Source: Pirellulales bacterium
Lineage (GTDB): Bacteria; Planctomycetota; Planctomycetia; Pirellulales; JAEUIK01
DNA: 64,000 nucleotides
Reading direction: 5' to 3'
Assembly (NCBI GenBank): GCA_019694455.1
Contig: JAIBBY010000020.1
Coordinates: 1-64,000, forward strand
Part shown: positions 1-8,758 of the stretch, piece by piece
Position numbering within the stretch: the first letter of the stretch is position 1
Layout: the number at the start of each line of letters is the position of its first letter
Program-made: the position numbers and the translations under genes
The notes under the pieces: model-generated
Database searches by the model: none
Told to the model about the DNA's origin: nothing
Seen by the model: only the letters and a program-made list of their open reading frames with translations

Positions 1-58
1 AGGAGGGCAACTCGTGGCAGCGTAGCCCGCCGCGCCGAGGTTTGCAACGCGACGGCGC

Positions 59-94
59 CCGCCGTTGTAACCAAAGCCGGCTATAATTCACGGT
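59..94 (+). promoter_or_regulatory. Possible promoter of rsmG
   Basis: A perfect TATAAT hexamer lies at 82-87, about 45 bases before the rsmG start. The hexamer 17 bases upstream (CCGCCG) does not resemble a -35 box, so the call rests on the -10 element alone. Confidence 0.3.
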
Positions 95-132
95 TTGACT
101 CAATTCAAGGTCCGCGTTGCGAGAGAAGCCTG

Positions 133-816
133 GTGAACGAACCCCCCACTAGTCCAGTGCAAGACGACTTACGCCAAACGCTTGCGCGGCATGGCATCGC
201 GCTCGAAGGCGAGCAAATCGAGCTATTGGAGCGCTATGCGCTCGCGCTGTGGGAGTGGAACACCAAACTCAATCTCACGCGGCACACCACCTACGAAAAA
301 TTCGTTGGACGCGACGTGGTCGACGCCCTGGCCGTCGCCAGCCTTCTGGAAACCGGCGAACACGTCCTCGACCTCGGTTCGGGCGGCGGCCTGCCGGGCG
401 TCCTTATTGCGATCGCCCGGCCCGATGTGCGCGTAGACCTTTGCGAATCGATGGCCAAGAAGGCCCGCGTGCTCGAACAAATCGTCGCGGACCTCGGGCT
501 ACCCATTCAGGTGTACGCGCGCCGGGTACAAGACTTGCTGGTCGATCAACAGTTCGATGCCTTGATCGCCCGCGCGGTTGGCCCGCTCAAGGATATCTTG
601 CGGTGGCTGGCGCCGCACTGGGGGCAATTTCAGCGATTGCTGCTGATCAAGGGGCCGCGCTGGACGGAAGAACGTCACGAGGCGCGGCAGTTGGGACTCT
701 TGCGAGAACTTGTCTTGCGCCGCCGCGTCCACTATCCGCTAGCAGGAACGGAATCAGAGAGCGTGGTGCTAGAACTGCGCAGCAAGGACGACGCGGGCGA
801 GGAGTTCGAAGAGTAG
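133..816 (+). CDS. rsmG: 16S rRNA (guanine-N7) methyltransferase RsmG
   Basis: This 227-residue cytosolic protein should methylate N7 of a guanine in the 530 loop of 16S rRNA using S-adenosylmethionine. The SAM-binding motif I is clear at residues 78-90 (VLDLGSGGGLPGV), preceded by the family signature WNTKLNLTR near residue 42. The family is also called GidB, and the length fits it. The start is GTG with a weak GAGAG Shine-Dalgarno sequence about 8 bases upstream. A TATAAT hexamer lies further up. The usual partner mnmG is not visible in the 132 bases before it. Confidence 0.93.
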   Translation: MNEPPTSPVQDDLRQTLARHGIALEGEQIELLERYALALWEWNTKLNLTRHTTYEKFVGRDVVDALAVASLLETGEHVLDLGSGGGLPGVLIAIARPDVRVDLCESMAKKARVLEQIVADLGLPIQVYARRVQDLLVDQQFDALIARAVGPLKDILRWLAPHWGQFQRLLLIKGPRWTEERHEARQLGLLRELVLRRRVHYPLAGTESESVVLELRSKDDAGEEFEE

Positions 817-1035
817 TCAACGCTGCGCCAACTGGCGCCGGGCAACGCAAATGCGCTGGTTCGCGCGCCAGCATATCCACAATGACAATCGCCGTCGCAG
901 TTTGCCTCGATTGCCGGCCTTCTCTTGCCGAGATGCGCGAGGTGCATTAAACCAACCTCATCTATTTGCCAGCACAGACTCTATGGCTTTTGACAAACCT
1001 GCGGATCTTGCGCAATCTCACTGACTCCGGATTTT

Positions 1036-1935
1036 GTGAGTAGCAGCCCTGTGGTGATGGTCGAATATCAACAGGCGCAAAGGGCGAACCATCCGGAGTT
1101 TGTGATGCAGAATGAGGTATGCCGACCCATCTTTGTGTTGGGTCTGAACAAGAGCGGCACCAGCCTGCTTTATCTCTGCCTGTCTCGCCATCCCCAATTG
1201 TCGGCGATTCAAGTTCCGACCAGCGCGCCGCGCCGCAAGCATGAGACGAGCATGTTGTATCTCAGCGATTACAACATCTCCGAGGGGCATAAGTTAACGA
1301 GCCTGCCGGCCAAGCTGCGGCCCAGCGATCACGCCAGTTGCTTTGCGCATCCCAGCTATCTGCCAAAGTATCGGCTCACCGAAGCCGACGTGGCCGCCGA
1401 CGATTGGCAACTCGTTCATGCGGCGTACCACGCGGCAATGGTCGACTCGAACAAGCGGTTGTGCGAAAAATCCCCGCCCAATCTGGTCCGTAGCCGCTAC
1501 CTGCAGGCCCTGTTTCCCGATGCCACATTCGTCGCGATTGTGCGTTCTCCGTACGCCAATCTGAGCGCCAACGCGAAAAAGCGCAATAAATGGGGCACCG
1601 TCGCGGAACAGGCCGCTCATTGGGCAGGCGGTTACGAGACTTTGCTGACTGATAGCCAGCACCTGCGACGATTACTGATCATCCATTACGAAGAACTGGT
1701 CGACAATCCACGCGGCACGCTCGCGGCGGTGTGCGCACACTGCCAGTTGGACTATTCTCCGGAGCTGTTGGCGGGCACATCGATCGAGTGCGGCGTGAAC
1801 GACCAATTGATCGCGCTGCTCACCGCGGCCGACGTGCGTGTGATCACCGCCGCCTGCCAAGACGTCATGCGCCGATTGGGATACGATCCGCTGCGGTCTC
1901 GGGGCACAAACGGCGACTCGCGTCACGCGGCCTGA
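1036..1935 (+). CDS. Sulfotransferase family protein
   Basis: This 299-residue protein looks like a PAPS-dependent sulfotransferase. The 5'-phosphosulfate loop is at residues 35-45 (LGLNKSGTSLL). The 3'-phosphate-binding region is at 166-182 (FVAIVRSPYANLSANAK), with CEKSPPN at 143-149 and a later HYEELVDNP segment typical of the family. The acceptor cannot be predicted; planctomycetes often act on sulfated polysaccharides. The start is GTG, and an ATG seven codons later (1057) is an equally possible start. Its 3' end overlaps the convergent acyltransferase gene by 71 bases. Confidence 0.85.
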   Translation: MSSSPVVMVEYQQAQRANHPEFVMQNEVCRPIFVLGLNKSGTSLLYLCLSRHPQLSAIQVPTSAPRRKHETSMLYLSDYNISEGHKLTSLPAKLRPSDHASCFAHPSYLPKYRLTEADVAADDWQLVHAAYHAAMVDSNKRLCEKSPPNLVRSRYLQALFPDATFVAIVRSPYANLSANAKKRNKWGTVAEQAAHWAGGYETLLTDSQHLRRLLIIHYEELVDNPRGTLAAVCAHCQLDYSPELLAGTSIECGVNDQLIALLTAADVRVITAACQDVMRRLGYDPLRSRGTNGDSRHAA

Positions 1936-2641
1936 CTTCCTGCGGGCGGGGCTTGAGCGGCGCTCCCCACGGCCGTGTCCGACGCAATCGTCTCTCGCGC
2001 GCCGTTTGCATGCACGCTCTCACGCGGCGTTCCACTTCCTCTCCGAGCGCCCGCTCCGAATAGCGTGCGATCTCCTCTGGCATAATGGGCATGCCAATCA
2101 CCACATCGATCGCCGTCAGACACGGCAATACGGCGTCGCGCGGCAGACAGTCGAACGCGCCGTCGAGCGCCAAGGGAATGATCGGCGTTCCGGCCCGCCG
2201 CGCCACCGTGGTGAAGCCTGGCTTGAAGTGTTGCACATGGCCGTCGGGCGTGCGTGTTCCTTCCGGAAAGATGAGCACCAGCTCGTCGTTCTTCAGCCGG
2301 CGCAGCGTTTCTTTCAGGCCGCTCAGGCCGGTGCCGTCGCGGTCGATCGGAATCGCGTCCAGCGACGAGATCAGCCATCGCAGCGGTGGAAAACGAAACA
2401 ACGACTGCCGCGCCAAATAGTTCAGGCGGCGGTCGAACGACAAGCCCACCACCAACACATCGAGGTGGCTTTGATGGTTGCATACCACCAAGGCGCCTCC
2501 GGCATCCGGCACATGCCGTCGACCAGTGGCGCGAATCCGAAACAGGCTCAGACCAATGAGCCTGCAAATCATGTGCAGCCACCAGTACCAGGCGCGCTTG
2601 GCGACAGAGCGTTGGGCCATCTCGTTGACAATGCGGTGCAA
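1865..2641 (-). CDS. plsC: 1-acyl-sn-glycerol-3-phosphate acyltransferase (PlsC family)
   Basis: This 258-residue membrane-associated acyltransferase is predicted to acylate lysophosphatidic acid in phospholipid synthesis. Motif I NHxxxxD is at residues 55-61 (NHQSHLD) and motif III FPEGTR at 125-130. An amphipathic or hydrophobic stretch near residues 18-36 may anchor it to the membrane. The last 30 or so residues are basic, low in conservation features, and lie partly in the region that overlaps the sulfotransferase gene on the other strand. The reading frame may therefore have been extended by loss of an earlier stop. Confidence 0.87.
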   Translation of the reverse strand: MHRIVNEMAQRSVAKRAWYWWLHMICRLIGLSLFRIRATGRRHVPDAGGALVVCNHQSHLDVLVVGLSFDRRLNYLARQSLFRFPPLRWLISSLDAIPIDRDGTGLSGLKETLRRLKNDELVLIFPEGTRTPDGHVQHFKPGFTTVARRAGTPIIPLALDGAFDCLPRDAVLPCLTAIDVVIGMPIMPEEIARYSERALGEEVERRVRACMQTARERRLRRTRPWGAPLKPRPQEVRPRDASRRLCPETAADRIPIGA

Positions 2642-2777
2642 TCGATCGAATCATCTGGCCTCGGCGACCAGGGGACCACCAATGTAATCCACCTCGCCGG
2701 CGCGCGCAACCGGCTGACTAAGCCAACTCGTGGCCTGGGCCGGACTGGCGCGCAATTCGTTCGCCTGACCACTCCAA

Positions 2778-3473
2778 CTAACGTTGCGGCTGGGCCGGCT
2801 GTTGCTCGGATGACGCTGGCGCGTCCGGCGAGGCCCCTTCCGCGTGTTCGGCGTGCTCGCCGCTTCCCATGGTATTGACCATCTGCTTGCAAGCCTCGGA
2901 GCATTTGCGGCACGCCTCAGCGCAATCCTTGAGCAATTGGTTGTTGCCACCGGCCGCTTCGCACGCCATCTCACAGGCCGAGCAGGCGGTCTCGCACGCT
3001 CCGCAAGAGACTCCCATCAGCGGGCTACGCCGCTCCATCATCTGCACGGCAAAATCGCAAAACCGCTGGCAGTCGCCCGTAAGCTGTTGCACATCGCGCA
3101 AGGCCTGATCGGTTCCCGCTTGGTTGTAGGCGTACCATGAAGCGCGGTTGCAGATCTGCGCGCACTCGCGGCAAGCTTGGATACATTCGTGCATCGCTTG
3201 CATGTGCGGCGACTCCCCCGTCGGGCGATTCACCGTATGCCGTTGCGGCTTGTCAGCGGCAGGCGGTTGCTGTTGGTCCGCAGGCGCTGCTGCATCCGCT
3301 TCGGCAAATTGATTCGTTGGCGTCGCGGGCTCGGCTGGCCGGTCGGCTGCCGGCTGGGCAAGTTCAGCGGCGACCGGCTGCGCTGGATCATCGGCCAAGG
3401 CCCAGGCGCCCCAACCTAACGCGGTGGCGGTTAGTGAAGAAAGTAACACGAACAAGTGTTTCCGGCGGCGCAT
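2778..3473 (-). CDS. Exported four-helix-bundle copper-storage protein (Csp/DUF326-like)
   Basis: The 231-residue product begins with a signal peptide (MRRRKHLFVLLSS, cleavage likely after AWA-LA near residue 26). A proline/alanine-rich linker to about residue 90 follows, then a helical domain with 15 cysteines in repeated CxxxC and CxxC spacing (HECIQACRECAQIC, CGACETACSACEMAC, DCAEACRKCSEAC). This is the pattern of Csp proteins, whose four-helix core is lined with cysteines that hold many Cu(I) ions. The short tail is rich in Ala, Pro and His. A good Shine-Dalgarno sequence (AGAAGGAG) precedes the ATG. Copper storage in the periplasm is inferred from the fold family and the leader. Confidence 0.82.
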   Translation of the reverse strand: MRRRKHLFVLLSSLTATALGWGAWALADDPAQPVAAELAQPAADRPAEPATPTNQFAEADAAAPADQQQPPAADKPQRHTVNRPTGESPHMQAMHECIQACRECAQICNRASWYAYNQAGTDQALRDVQQLTGDCQRFCDFAVQMMERRSPLMGVSCGACETACSACEMACEAAGGNNQLLKDCAEACRKCSEACKQMVNTMGSGEHAEHAEGASPDAPASSEQQPAQPQR

Positions 3474-3687
3474 GACAAGCTCCTTCTGTTGAGGCGACTA
3501 CAACCGTGTCAGTACACGGCGCCTCAGTGGCTTGCAAAAGTAATGCCCATCGCCCGTTTGACCTATTTCGCAAGCCGCTAACGCCAAATCCGATAGACCA
3601 GTTACGACTGCCAACAGCCTCCGGAGTCGGCATCGACCAGCTTGGCGGGTCGGCAATCGACGATTGACTCCTCGTGCGCGCTGAGTG

Positions 3688-5391
3688 TTACGAGATGATC
3701 TGCCGCCGCCGCTTCAGATAGTCCCACACGACATATCGATCCAGATCGCGGCCCCCCGCGAAAAAGACGCGCCCCTTGGTCGACTCGGCCATGCGGTAGG
3801 CGAACTGAATGTCTTCGCTCGATTGCGACCATCCTGACAGCAAGAAAATATTGATGGTGATCCCTGCCCGGTGACATTCCAAGGCCTCGCGCATCGTCGC
3901 CGACTCGGTGCGCCGGTCGGGCGGATACAGCATGTACAGCGTTTCATCTTCAAAATGGGCCGTCGGAAGGCCGTCGGTGATGAGGATGATCTGGCGATTC
4001 GGCGTGTCCTGCGCCGCCAAGAACCTCCGCGAAACAAGTAGTGCGTGCTGAATGTTGGTGAAGTGCGGCGGAATCTGCTGCTCGCTCAGTTCCGGATCGC
4101 TCATGTCGGCCTTCAACCGCACCCACGGCTCGAAGATCGTCACCGGCTTCGGTAGCAGCGAGCCGATTTCGCTGGCATGCCTCGGCTTGGCGAAGGTGAA
4201 CATCTCGACAAACTGCAAGTAGTCCCCCGGATACTCGCGGCGGATCAGCCCGTCGAGCGCCAGCGCCATGCGCTTAACGTTCACATACTGCATCCCATAG
4301 CGCATCGAGCCACTCATGTCCATCAGCACCGCAGTGGCGCATTTGGGGCTGTTCCGTGTGCGGTGAATCTCGATGTCGTCCGCGCGCATTCGCACCGGCA
4401 GGCCGGGACCAGATCGCAGCATGGCGTTCACCAGCGAGCCCGGAATATCCATGTTGGCCACCGAGTCGCCAAACTCATACGCCTTGGTGGCCTGCATCTC
4501 CACGGCCCCTTCACCGATGATCGGCCCCTGATGCCGTCCAAAGCGCGCCGCTTCCAGGTCGCTGAAGATCCGCTCTAGCAGCTTGCCTTGAAACAAGCGA
4601 TACGCCTTGGGCGTCAGCTCATAATGCCCGTTCTTGGTTCGCTCCAAGCCTTGTCGTTCCGCTAGCTCGCGCACATAGTCTTCGATCTGCTGCCGCAGCG
4701 CGTCCAGGTTCTCCAGGTCGGCTGGCTCGACAAACTGGCTCAACTCCTCCAGATCAATCACCGCAATCTGCGCGTTCTTCTCTGCCTCTTCCAATTGTTT
4801 GAGCAGGCGATCGATCGTCTCCAGCTTCTCCTTGATTTCCAGCGCCTCGGGCACGGTCAGTCGTTGGTTACCGGTGAAGGCATATTTGGCCGCCAGTTCC
4901 TCGACCTCGTATTTGTCTCCCAGAGCCGAGATCAAACGCATCAGTTCGCTGGCAAAGCGCGATTGATCGCTCCCGGCGCGATACCACAGTCGCTCTAGAT
5001 CGCGCAACTGCTCCTCTTCGACCGCCTGACGAAAGAGCTTGCGTAGCGCCTTGGGGGGCTTAACGCCGCGCCCGGCGGCCACGTACTCCTCGCGCGCCAG
5101 CTTGAGCACGCGCTCGGTCTCGTATGTCTCCAAAATCTTGCGCTTCATCTCCTCCAGCAGGCGGCGGAGCGATTCAATCGTTGGTCCCAGACCCGCGATC
5201 TGACTGGGATCGAGACGCACGGCGCGGGCCAGTTCCTCGTCAGTCAGTTCGCGCAGATCGCCCGTCATAAGCAAATGTTCGAAGGCGCCAGAAACCAGAT
5301 CGGGCGCGTCCTGTCGCGGGCTGGGAAACCGCTGCGGATCGTACTTGCGATAGACGTGAATAATTCCGCCCAGCTCATCGCGCGAATTCAT
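3688..5391 (-). CDS. VWA-domain protein (CoxE/Mg-chelatase-D-like)
   Basis: This is a 567-residue soluble protein. The first 280 or so residues are charged and helical. A C-terminal von Willebrand A domain starts near residue 350, with a complete MIDAS: DMSGS at 358-362, a Thr at about 445 (HFTNIQHAL) and ITDG at 471-474. VWA proteins of this kind usually work with a MoxR- or ChlI-type AAA+ ATPase as a chelatase or protein-remodelling pair. No such partner is adjacent here. A good CAGGAG Shine-Dalgarno sequence precedes the ATG. The substrate is unknown. Confidence 0.8.
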   Translation of the reverse strand: MNSRDELGGIIHVYRKYDPQRFPSPRQDAPDLVSGAFEHLLMTGDLRELTDEELARAVRLDPSQIAGLGPTIESLRRLLEEMKRKILETYETERVLKLAREEYVAAGRGVKPPKALRKLFRQAVEEEQLRDLERLWYRAGSDQSRFASELMRLISALGDKYEVEELAAKYAFTGNQRLTVPEALEIKEKLETIDRLLKQLEEAEKNAQIAVIDLEELSQFVEPADLENLDALRQQIEDYVRELAERQGLERTKNGHYELTPKAYRLFQGKLLERIFSDLEAARFGRHQGPIIGEGAVEMQATKAYEFGDSVANMDIPGSLVNAMLRSGPGLPVRMRADDIEIHRTRNSPKCATAVLMDMSGSMRYGMQYVNVKRMALALDGLIRREYPGDYLQFVEMFTFAKPRHASEIGSLLPKPVTIFEPWVRLKADMSDPELSEQQIPPHFTNIQHALLVSRRFLAAQDTPNRQIILITDGLPTAHFEDETLYMLYPPDRRTESATMREALECHRAGITINIFLLSGWSQSSEDIQFAYRMAESTKGRVFFAGGRDLDRYVVWDYLKRRRQIIS

Positions 5392-5475
5392 GTCGACTCC
5401 TGCAGTGGCCGCCCCGTCTTGCCCCCAACAGTGTACGCATAGGCGCCGCTACGGGAGAAATTCGCCGCAAAAGCC

Positions 5476-6084
5476 TTACCTGGCGGCTGCACGCGGCTTG
5501 CGTCCCACTTGCGCATGGCGAAAGCAACTCGCCAGGTGATCGTTCACCACTCCCACGCTCTGCATGTAGGCGTAGCAGATGGTTGTCCCCACGAATTGAA
5601 AGCCGCGCGCCTTCATTTCTTTGCTGACCCGATCCGATAGTGGCGAACTAGCCGGCAACTCGTCGCGCGACTGCCAGCGGTTCACCACCGCGCGCCCATC
5701 GACAAAGCCCCACAAGTAGTCGGCAAAGCTGCCATGCTTTTCTTGAATGGCGAGCACACCGCGGGCGTTCTTGATGATCGCCACCAGCTTGGCCCGATTG
5801 CGGACAATCTCGGTGTTCGCCAACAACTTATCGAGGCGCCGCTCGCTGTAGCGGGCCACCCGCGCGGGCTCAAATTTGTCAAACGCCTTCCGAAACGCCT
5901 CACGCTTGCGCAGCACAATCTCCCAACTCAGGCCCGCCTGCACTCCCGATAGCGCCAAAAACTCGAACAAGCCGCGATCATCGCGCAGCGGCACCCCCCA
6001 CTCCTGATCGTGGTAGTCGAGCATCAACTGCGATTTAGGCCAGGAGCAACGATCTGGCGCCGCGGGATTGGTCTGGTTTGGCAT
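5476..6084 (-). CDS. tag: DNA-3-methyladenine glycosylase I
   Basis: This 202-residue base-excision repair enzyme should remove 3-methyladenine from alkylated DNA. It has the family features throughout: an N-terminal RCSWP cysteine and a YHDQEWGVP histidine. Near the C-terminus a histidine in VNDHLASC sits close to the last zinc-ligand cysteine. FVGTTICYAYMQSVG precedes it. I chose the ATG start; an in-frame TTG three codons upstream is possible. The gene stands alone on the minus strand, with the exported Dabb protein transcribed away from it. Confidence 0.92.
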   Translation of the reverse strand: MPNQTNPAAPDRCSWPKSQLMLDYHDQEWGVPLRDDRGLFEFLALSGVQAGLSWEIVLRKREAFRKAFDKFEPARVARYSERRLDKLLANTEIVRNRAKLVAIIKNARGVLAIQEKHGSFADYLWGFVDGRAVVNRWQSRDELPASSPLSDRVSKEMKARGFQFVGTTICYAYMQSVGVVNDHLASCFRHAQVGRKPRAAAR

Positions 6085-6192
6085 CTTGAGCAACCATCAA
6101 AACGGTCAGAGGCAAGCGGCTCGAGACTCGGCTACAATCGGCACGCGAGACATGTCCATTCGGCCACTAAAACACTTTGGGAGACGCCCCCC

Positions 6193-6633
6193 ATGAAATC
6201 TTGGAAGTTTGCGACTATTCTGACCGCCTTGTTCTCCGTTTGCACGCTGGCGATGGTCGCCAGCCGTCAGCACCCCGCCTTTGCCGCCGAGGAGAAGCAG
6301 CCAGCCATGCAGCTTGCCCACAATGTGTTCTTCACCCTCAACGACAGCACTCCCGCCAACCGGCAGAAGCTCGTCGATGCCTGCAAGAAGTATCTGGTAA
6401 ATCATCCGGGCGTGACGTACTTCGCTTGCGGCACGGTTTGCGAGGAACTCGACCGGCCCGTGAACGATCGCAACTTCGACGTCGGCCTGCATGTGGTGTT
6501 TGTCGACCGCGCCGCGCACGACGTCTATCAAACCGCCCCCGATCATCTCAAGTTCATCGCCGAAAACCGCGAAACTTGGAAGCAGGTGCGCGTGTTCGAC
6601 ACGAATGTCGAAAGCCTGACTCCCAAGCTATAA
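6193..6633 (+). CDS. Exported Dabb (stress-responsive alpha/beta-barrel) domain protein
   Basis: The 146-residue product has a signal peptide (about residues 1-31, ending PAFAAEEK) and one Dabb domain: LAHNVFFTLNDST, an HPGV...CGT strand and a final HVVFVDRAAHDVYQ with DHLKFI. Dabb domains dimerise as ferredoxin-like barrels, and in planctomycetes they are commonly secreted with unknown substrate. The start is the ATG after ACGCCCCCC. The frame is open further upstream, but that part has no coding character and would bury the signal peptide. Confidence 0.82.
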   Translation: MKSWKFATILTALFSVCTLAMVASRQHPAFAAEEKQPAMQLAHNVFFTLNDSTPANRQKLVDACKKYLVNHPGVTYFACGTVCEELDRPVNDRNFDVGLHVVFVDRAAHDVYQTAPDHLKFIAENRETWKQVRVFDTNVESLTPKL

Positions 6634-6664
6634 CGCGGCCCGCAGGCGCGAGCGGCCCGACACG

Positions 6665-7624
6665 TCAACGGCCGCCGCGCGCCAGTCGCGCGCGAAATTC
6701 GGCAATCGTATGCTTGAGACCCTCGGCCAACGGAATCTTGGGCTCCCAGCCTAAGTTCTGTTTGGCTCGGGCGATGTCTGGCCGCCGCTGCTTGGGATCA
6801 TCCTCGGGCAGCGGTTCGTGAACCACGCGCGTCTGGCCGCCGACTTGTTTTTGCACCTCGTTGGCTAGTTCCTGCATGGTGAACTCGCCAGGGTTGCCTA
6901 GATTGTGCGGCAGGTTGGCTTCGGCGCCGTTGTACTGCATCAGGCGAATCAAACCCTCCACCAGATCGTCGACATAGCAAAAGCTGCGCGTCTGGCTGCC
7001 GTCGCCGTAGATCGTCAGCGGCTTGCCTGACAGTGCTTGCACCACGAAGTTGCTCACCACACGGCCGTCGTTGAACGCCATCCGCGGGCCGTAGGTGTTG
7101 AAGATCCTCGCGATGCGCGTGTCGACTTCATTACTGCGGTGATAGTCCATGAACAACGCCTCGGCGCAGCGCTTCCCTTCGTCGTAGCAAGAGCGGATGC
7201 CAATCGGATTGACACGCCCCCAATAGGTTTCTGGCTGCGGATGCACGTCCGGGTCGCCATATACCTCGCTGGTGCTCGCCTGCAGGATGCGCGCGCCCAC
7301 CCGCTTGGCCAGCCCCAGCATGTTCAGCGCGCCCGTGACCGAGGTCTTGATCGTCTTGATCGGGTTGCTCTGGTAATACTTGGGCGAGGCGGGACACGCC
7401 AGGTTGAAAACCCAATCGACTTCCAGCAGGATCGGCTGTGTAATGTCGTGGCGAATCAGTTCAAACCGCGGGTTCGCACGTAGCGGATCAACATTGGCCT
7501 TGCTGCCTGTGAAGTAGTTGTCGAGGCAAACCACTTCGTGCCCAGCGGCCAGTAACCGCTCGCACAAATGAGAGCCCACAAATCCGGCGCCTCCCGTAAC
7601 CAACACACGTCGCGATTCACTCAT
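6665..7624 (-). CDS. UDP-glucuronate decarboxylase (UDP-xylose synthase), SDR family
   Basis: This 319-residue extended short-chain dehydrogenase should convert UDP-glucuronate to UDP-xylose with bound NAD+, supplying xylose for surface glycans. The Rossmann motif GGAGFVGSH is near the N-terminus. The segments FNLACPASP and [14 protein letters not shown], the STSEVYGDP motif and the catalytic Tyr-Lys pair in SCYDEGKR are diagnostic of the UXS subgroup. The start is the ATG encoding MSESRRV; an in-frame ATG eight codons upstream would add residues before the nucleotide-binding strand with no clear reason. No glycosyltransferases are adjacent. Confidence 0.9.
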   Translation of the reverse strand: MSESRRVLVTGGAGFVGSHLCERLLAAGHEVVCLDNYFTGSKANVDPLRANPRFELIRHDITQPILLEVDWVFNLACPASPKYYQSNPIKTIKTSVTGALNMLGLAKRVGARILQASTSEVYGDPDVHPQPETYWGRVNPIGIRSCYDEGKRCAEALFMDYHRSNEVDTRIARIFNTYGPRMAFNDGRVVSNFVVQALSGKPLTIYGDGSQTRSFCYVDDLVEGLIRLMQYNGAEANLPHNLGNPGEFTMQELANEVQKQVGGQTRVVHEPLPEDDPKQRRPDIARAKQNLGWEPKIPLAEGLKHTIAEFRARLARGGR

Positions 7625-7833
7625 GCCGATATCAGTCGAAGTGACCATGTGGCGCCCCGCCGCAAACCGCTGGCATTGTGGGTTGCCCGGGCAGGAGTGT
7701 CCAGAGCATTGTCAATCCGATGAGTTTGGCTTGTCCAGGCGCGACCGCCAAACCCTCAAGTGGTTCGACGGCAAGCGAATATCCCGTGCGCTGACATTGC
7801 AAAAACTACGTACTCAAAGATCACCAGCCTGAA

Positions 7834-8754
7834 ATGAAACGCGCGGCAGTCATCCTGGTGGCGATTGTGGCCCTGGCGGCGCTCTTGGTTCCGCTGCCGG
7901 CAGATTCGCGCCTCGATCGCGCGGTGATGGACCTGGTGCATGCCCCCATGTTCGCGCTGTTGGCCGCCGGGCTCTATGTGCTGCTCGACGGATCGCGGAT
8001 CGGCGGACCAATTGCACGGGGAGCCAGCGCTTTTTTGGTGGTGACTTTGTTTGGCGCGCTGGCCGAACTGGGGCAGGCCCTGACCGGCCGCAGCGCCAGT
8101 TGGGCCGACCTGGCCGCCGATGCCTGCGGCGCCGCGGCAGGGATTGCGTTGGCGGCGGCGTGGTCATCGCGCGAGCGCGCGGCGCAAGTTGGCCTCGTGC
8201 TGCTGGGACTGGCCGGTCTAGGCCTGGGCGTATTTCGCGGCTCGGCGACGATTGCCGACGTCTATCGCCAACATGCCGAACTGCCGCGACTGGCCAGCTT
8301 TGAGCGTCAGCGAGAGCTAGACCGCTGGTACCCCCATGAAGCATATGGCTGGCGTATGGGCCAGCACGCCACCGAGGGGGACTGGGCGTTGGAACTGCAA
8401 CTGCTCCCCGGCCAATACCCGGGCATCACGCTCTGGTGCCCGCCTCCCGACTGGTGCATCTACGAATCGCTGGCGCTCGATGTTGTGCTGGACGAGGGAC
8501 CGCCGCTCGATCTGATCGTCAAGATACAAGATCGGCGGCACAACAATGACTATCGCGATCGATTTAACGGGATGTTCCATCTCCACCCCGGAGAGCAGAC
8601 GCTGCGCATATCGCTGGCCGATGTGCAGAGCGCACCTGATTCTCGGCTCATGCGTCTTGATGAAATCGCCGCGCTGTCGTTTTTCGTCATCGACCTCGGC
8701 GTGCCGCGCAAGATCTGGATCGACCACATCCGCCTCGAATCGCCGCTCCCCTGA
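7834..8754 (+). CDS. VanZ-like membrane protein with soluble C-terminal domain
   Basis: The 306-residue protein has an N-terminal VanZ-like unit with about four membrane segments in residues 1-140. It carries the family pattern DLVHAPMFALLA, then ELGQALTGRSASWADLAADACG. The remaining 160 or so residues are soluble and look like a beta-sandwich (WALELQLLPGQYPGI, DLIVKIQDRRHNNDY, RISLADV, IDHIRLES). That sandwich resembles the carbohydrate-binding-like tails seen on other planctomycete VanZ proteins. VanZ proteins affect envelope antibiotic sensitivity, but the biochemical role is unknown. The gene ends 4 bases before the convergent signal peptidase gene. Confidence 0.75.
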   Translation: MKRAAVILVAIVALAALLVPLPADSRLDRAVMDLVHAPMFALLAAGLYVLLDGSRIGGPIARGASAFLVVTLFGALAELGQALTGRSASWADLAADACGAAAGIALAAAWSSRERAAQVGLVLLGLAGLGLGVFRGSATIADVYRQHAELPRLASFERQRELDRWYPHEAYGWRMGQHATEGDWALELQLLPGQYPGITLWCPPPDWCIYESLALDVVLDEGPPLDLIVKIQDRRHNNDYRDRFNGMFHLHPGEQTLRISLADVQSAPDSRLMRLDEIAALSFFVIDLGVPRKIWIDHIRLESPLP

Positions 8755-8758
8755 TGCC

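Noticed and set aside
1-132. 3' end of a gene upstream of rsmG
   Set aside because: Frames are open at the window edge but carry no recognisable motif; the stretch is too short to judge.
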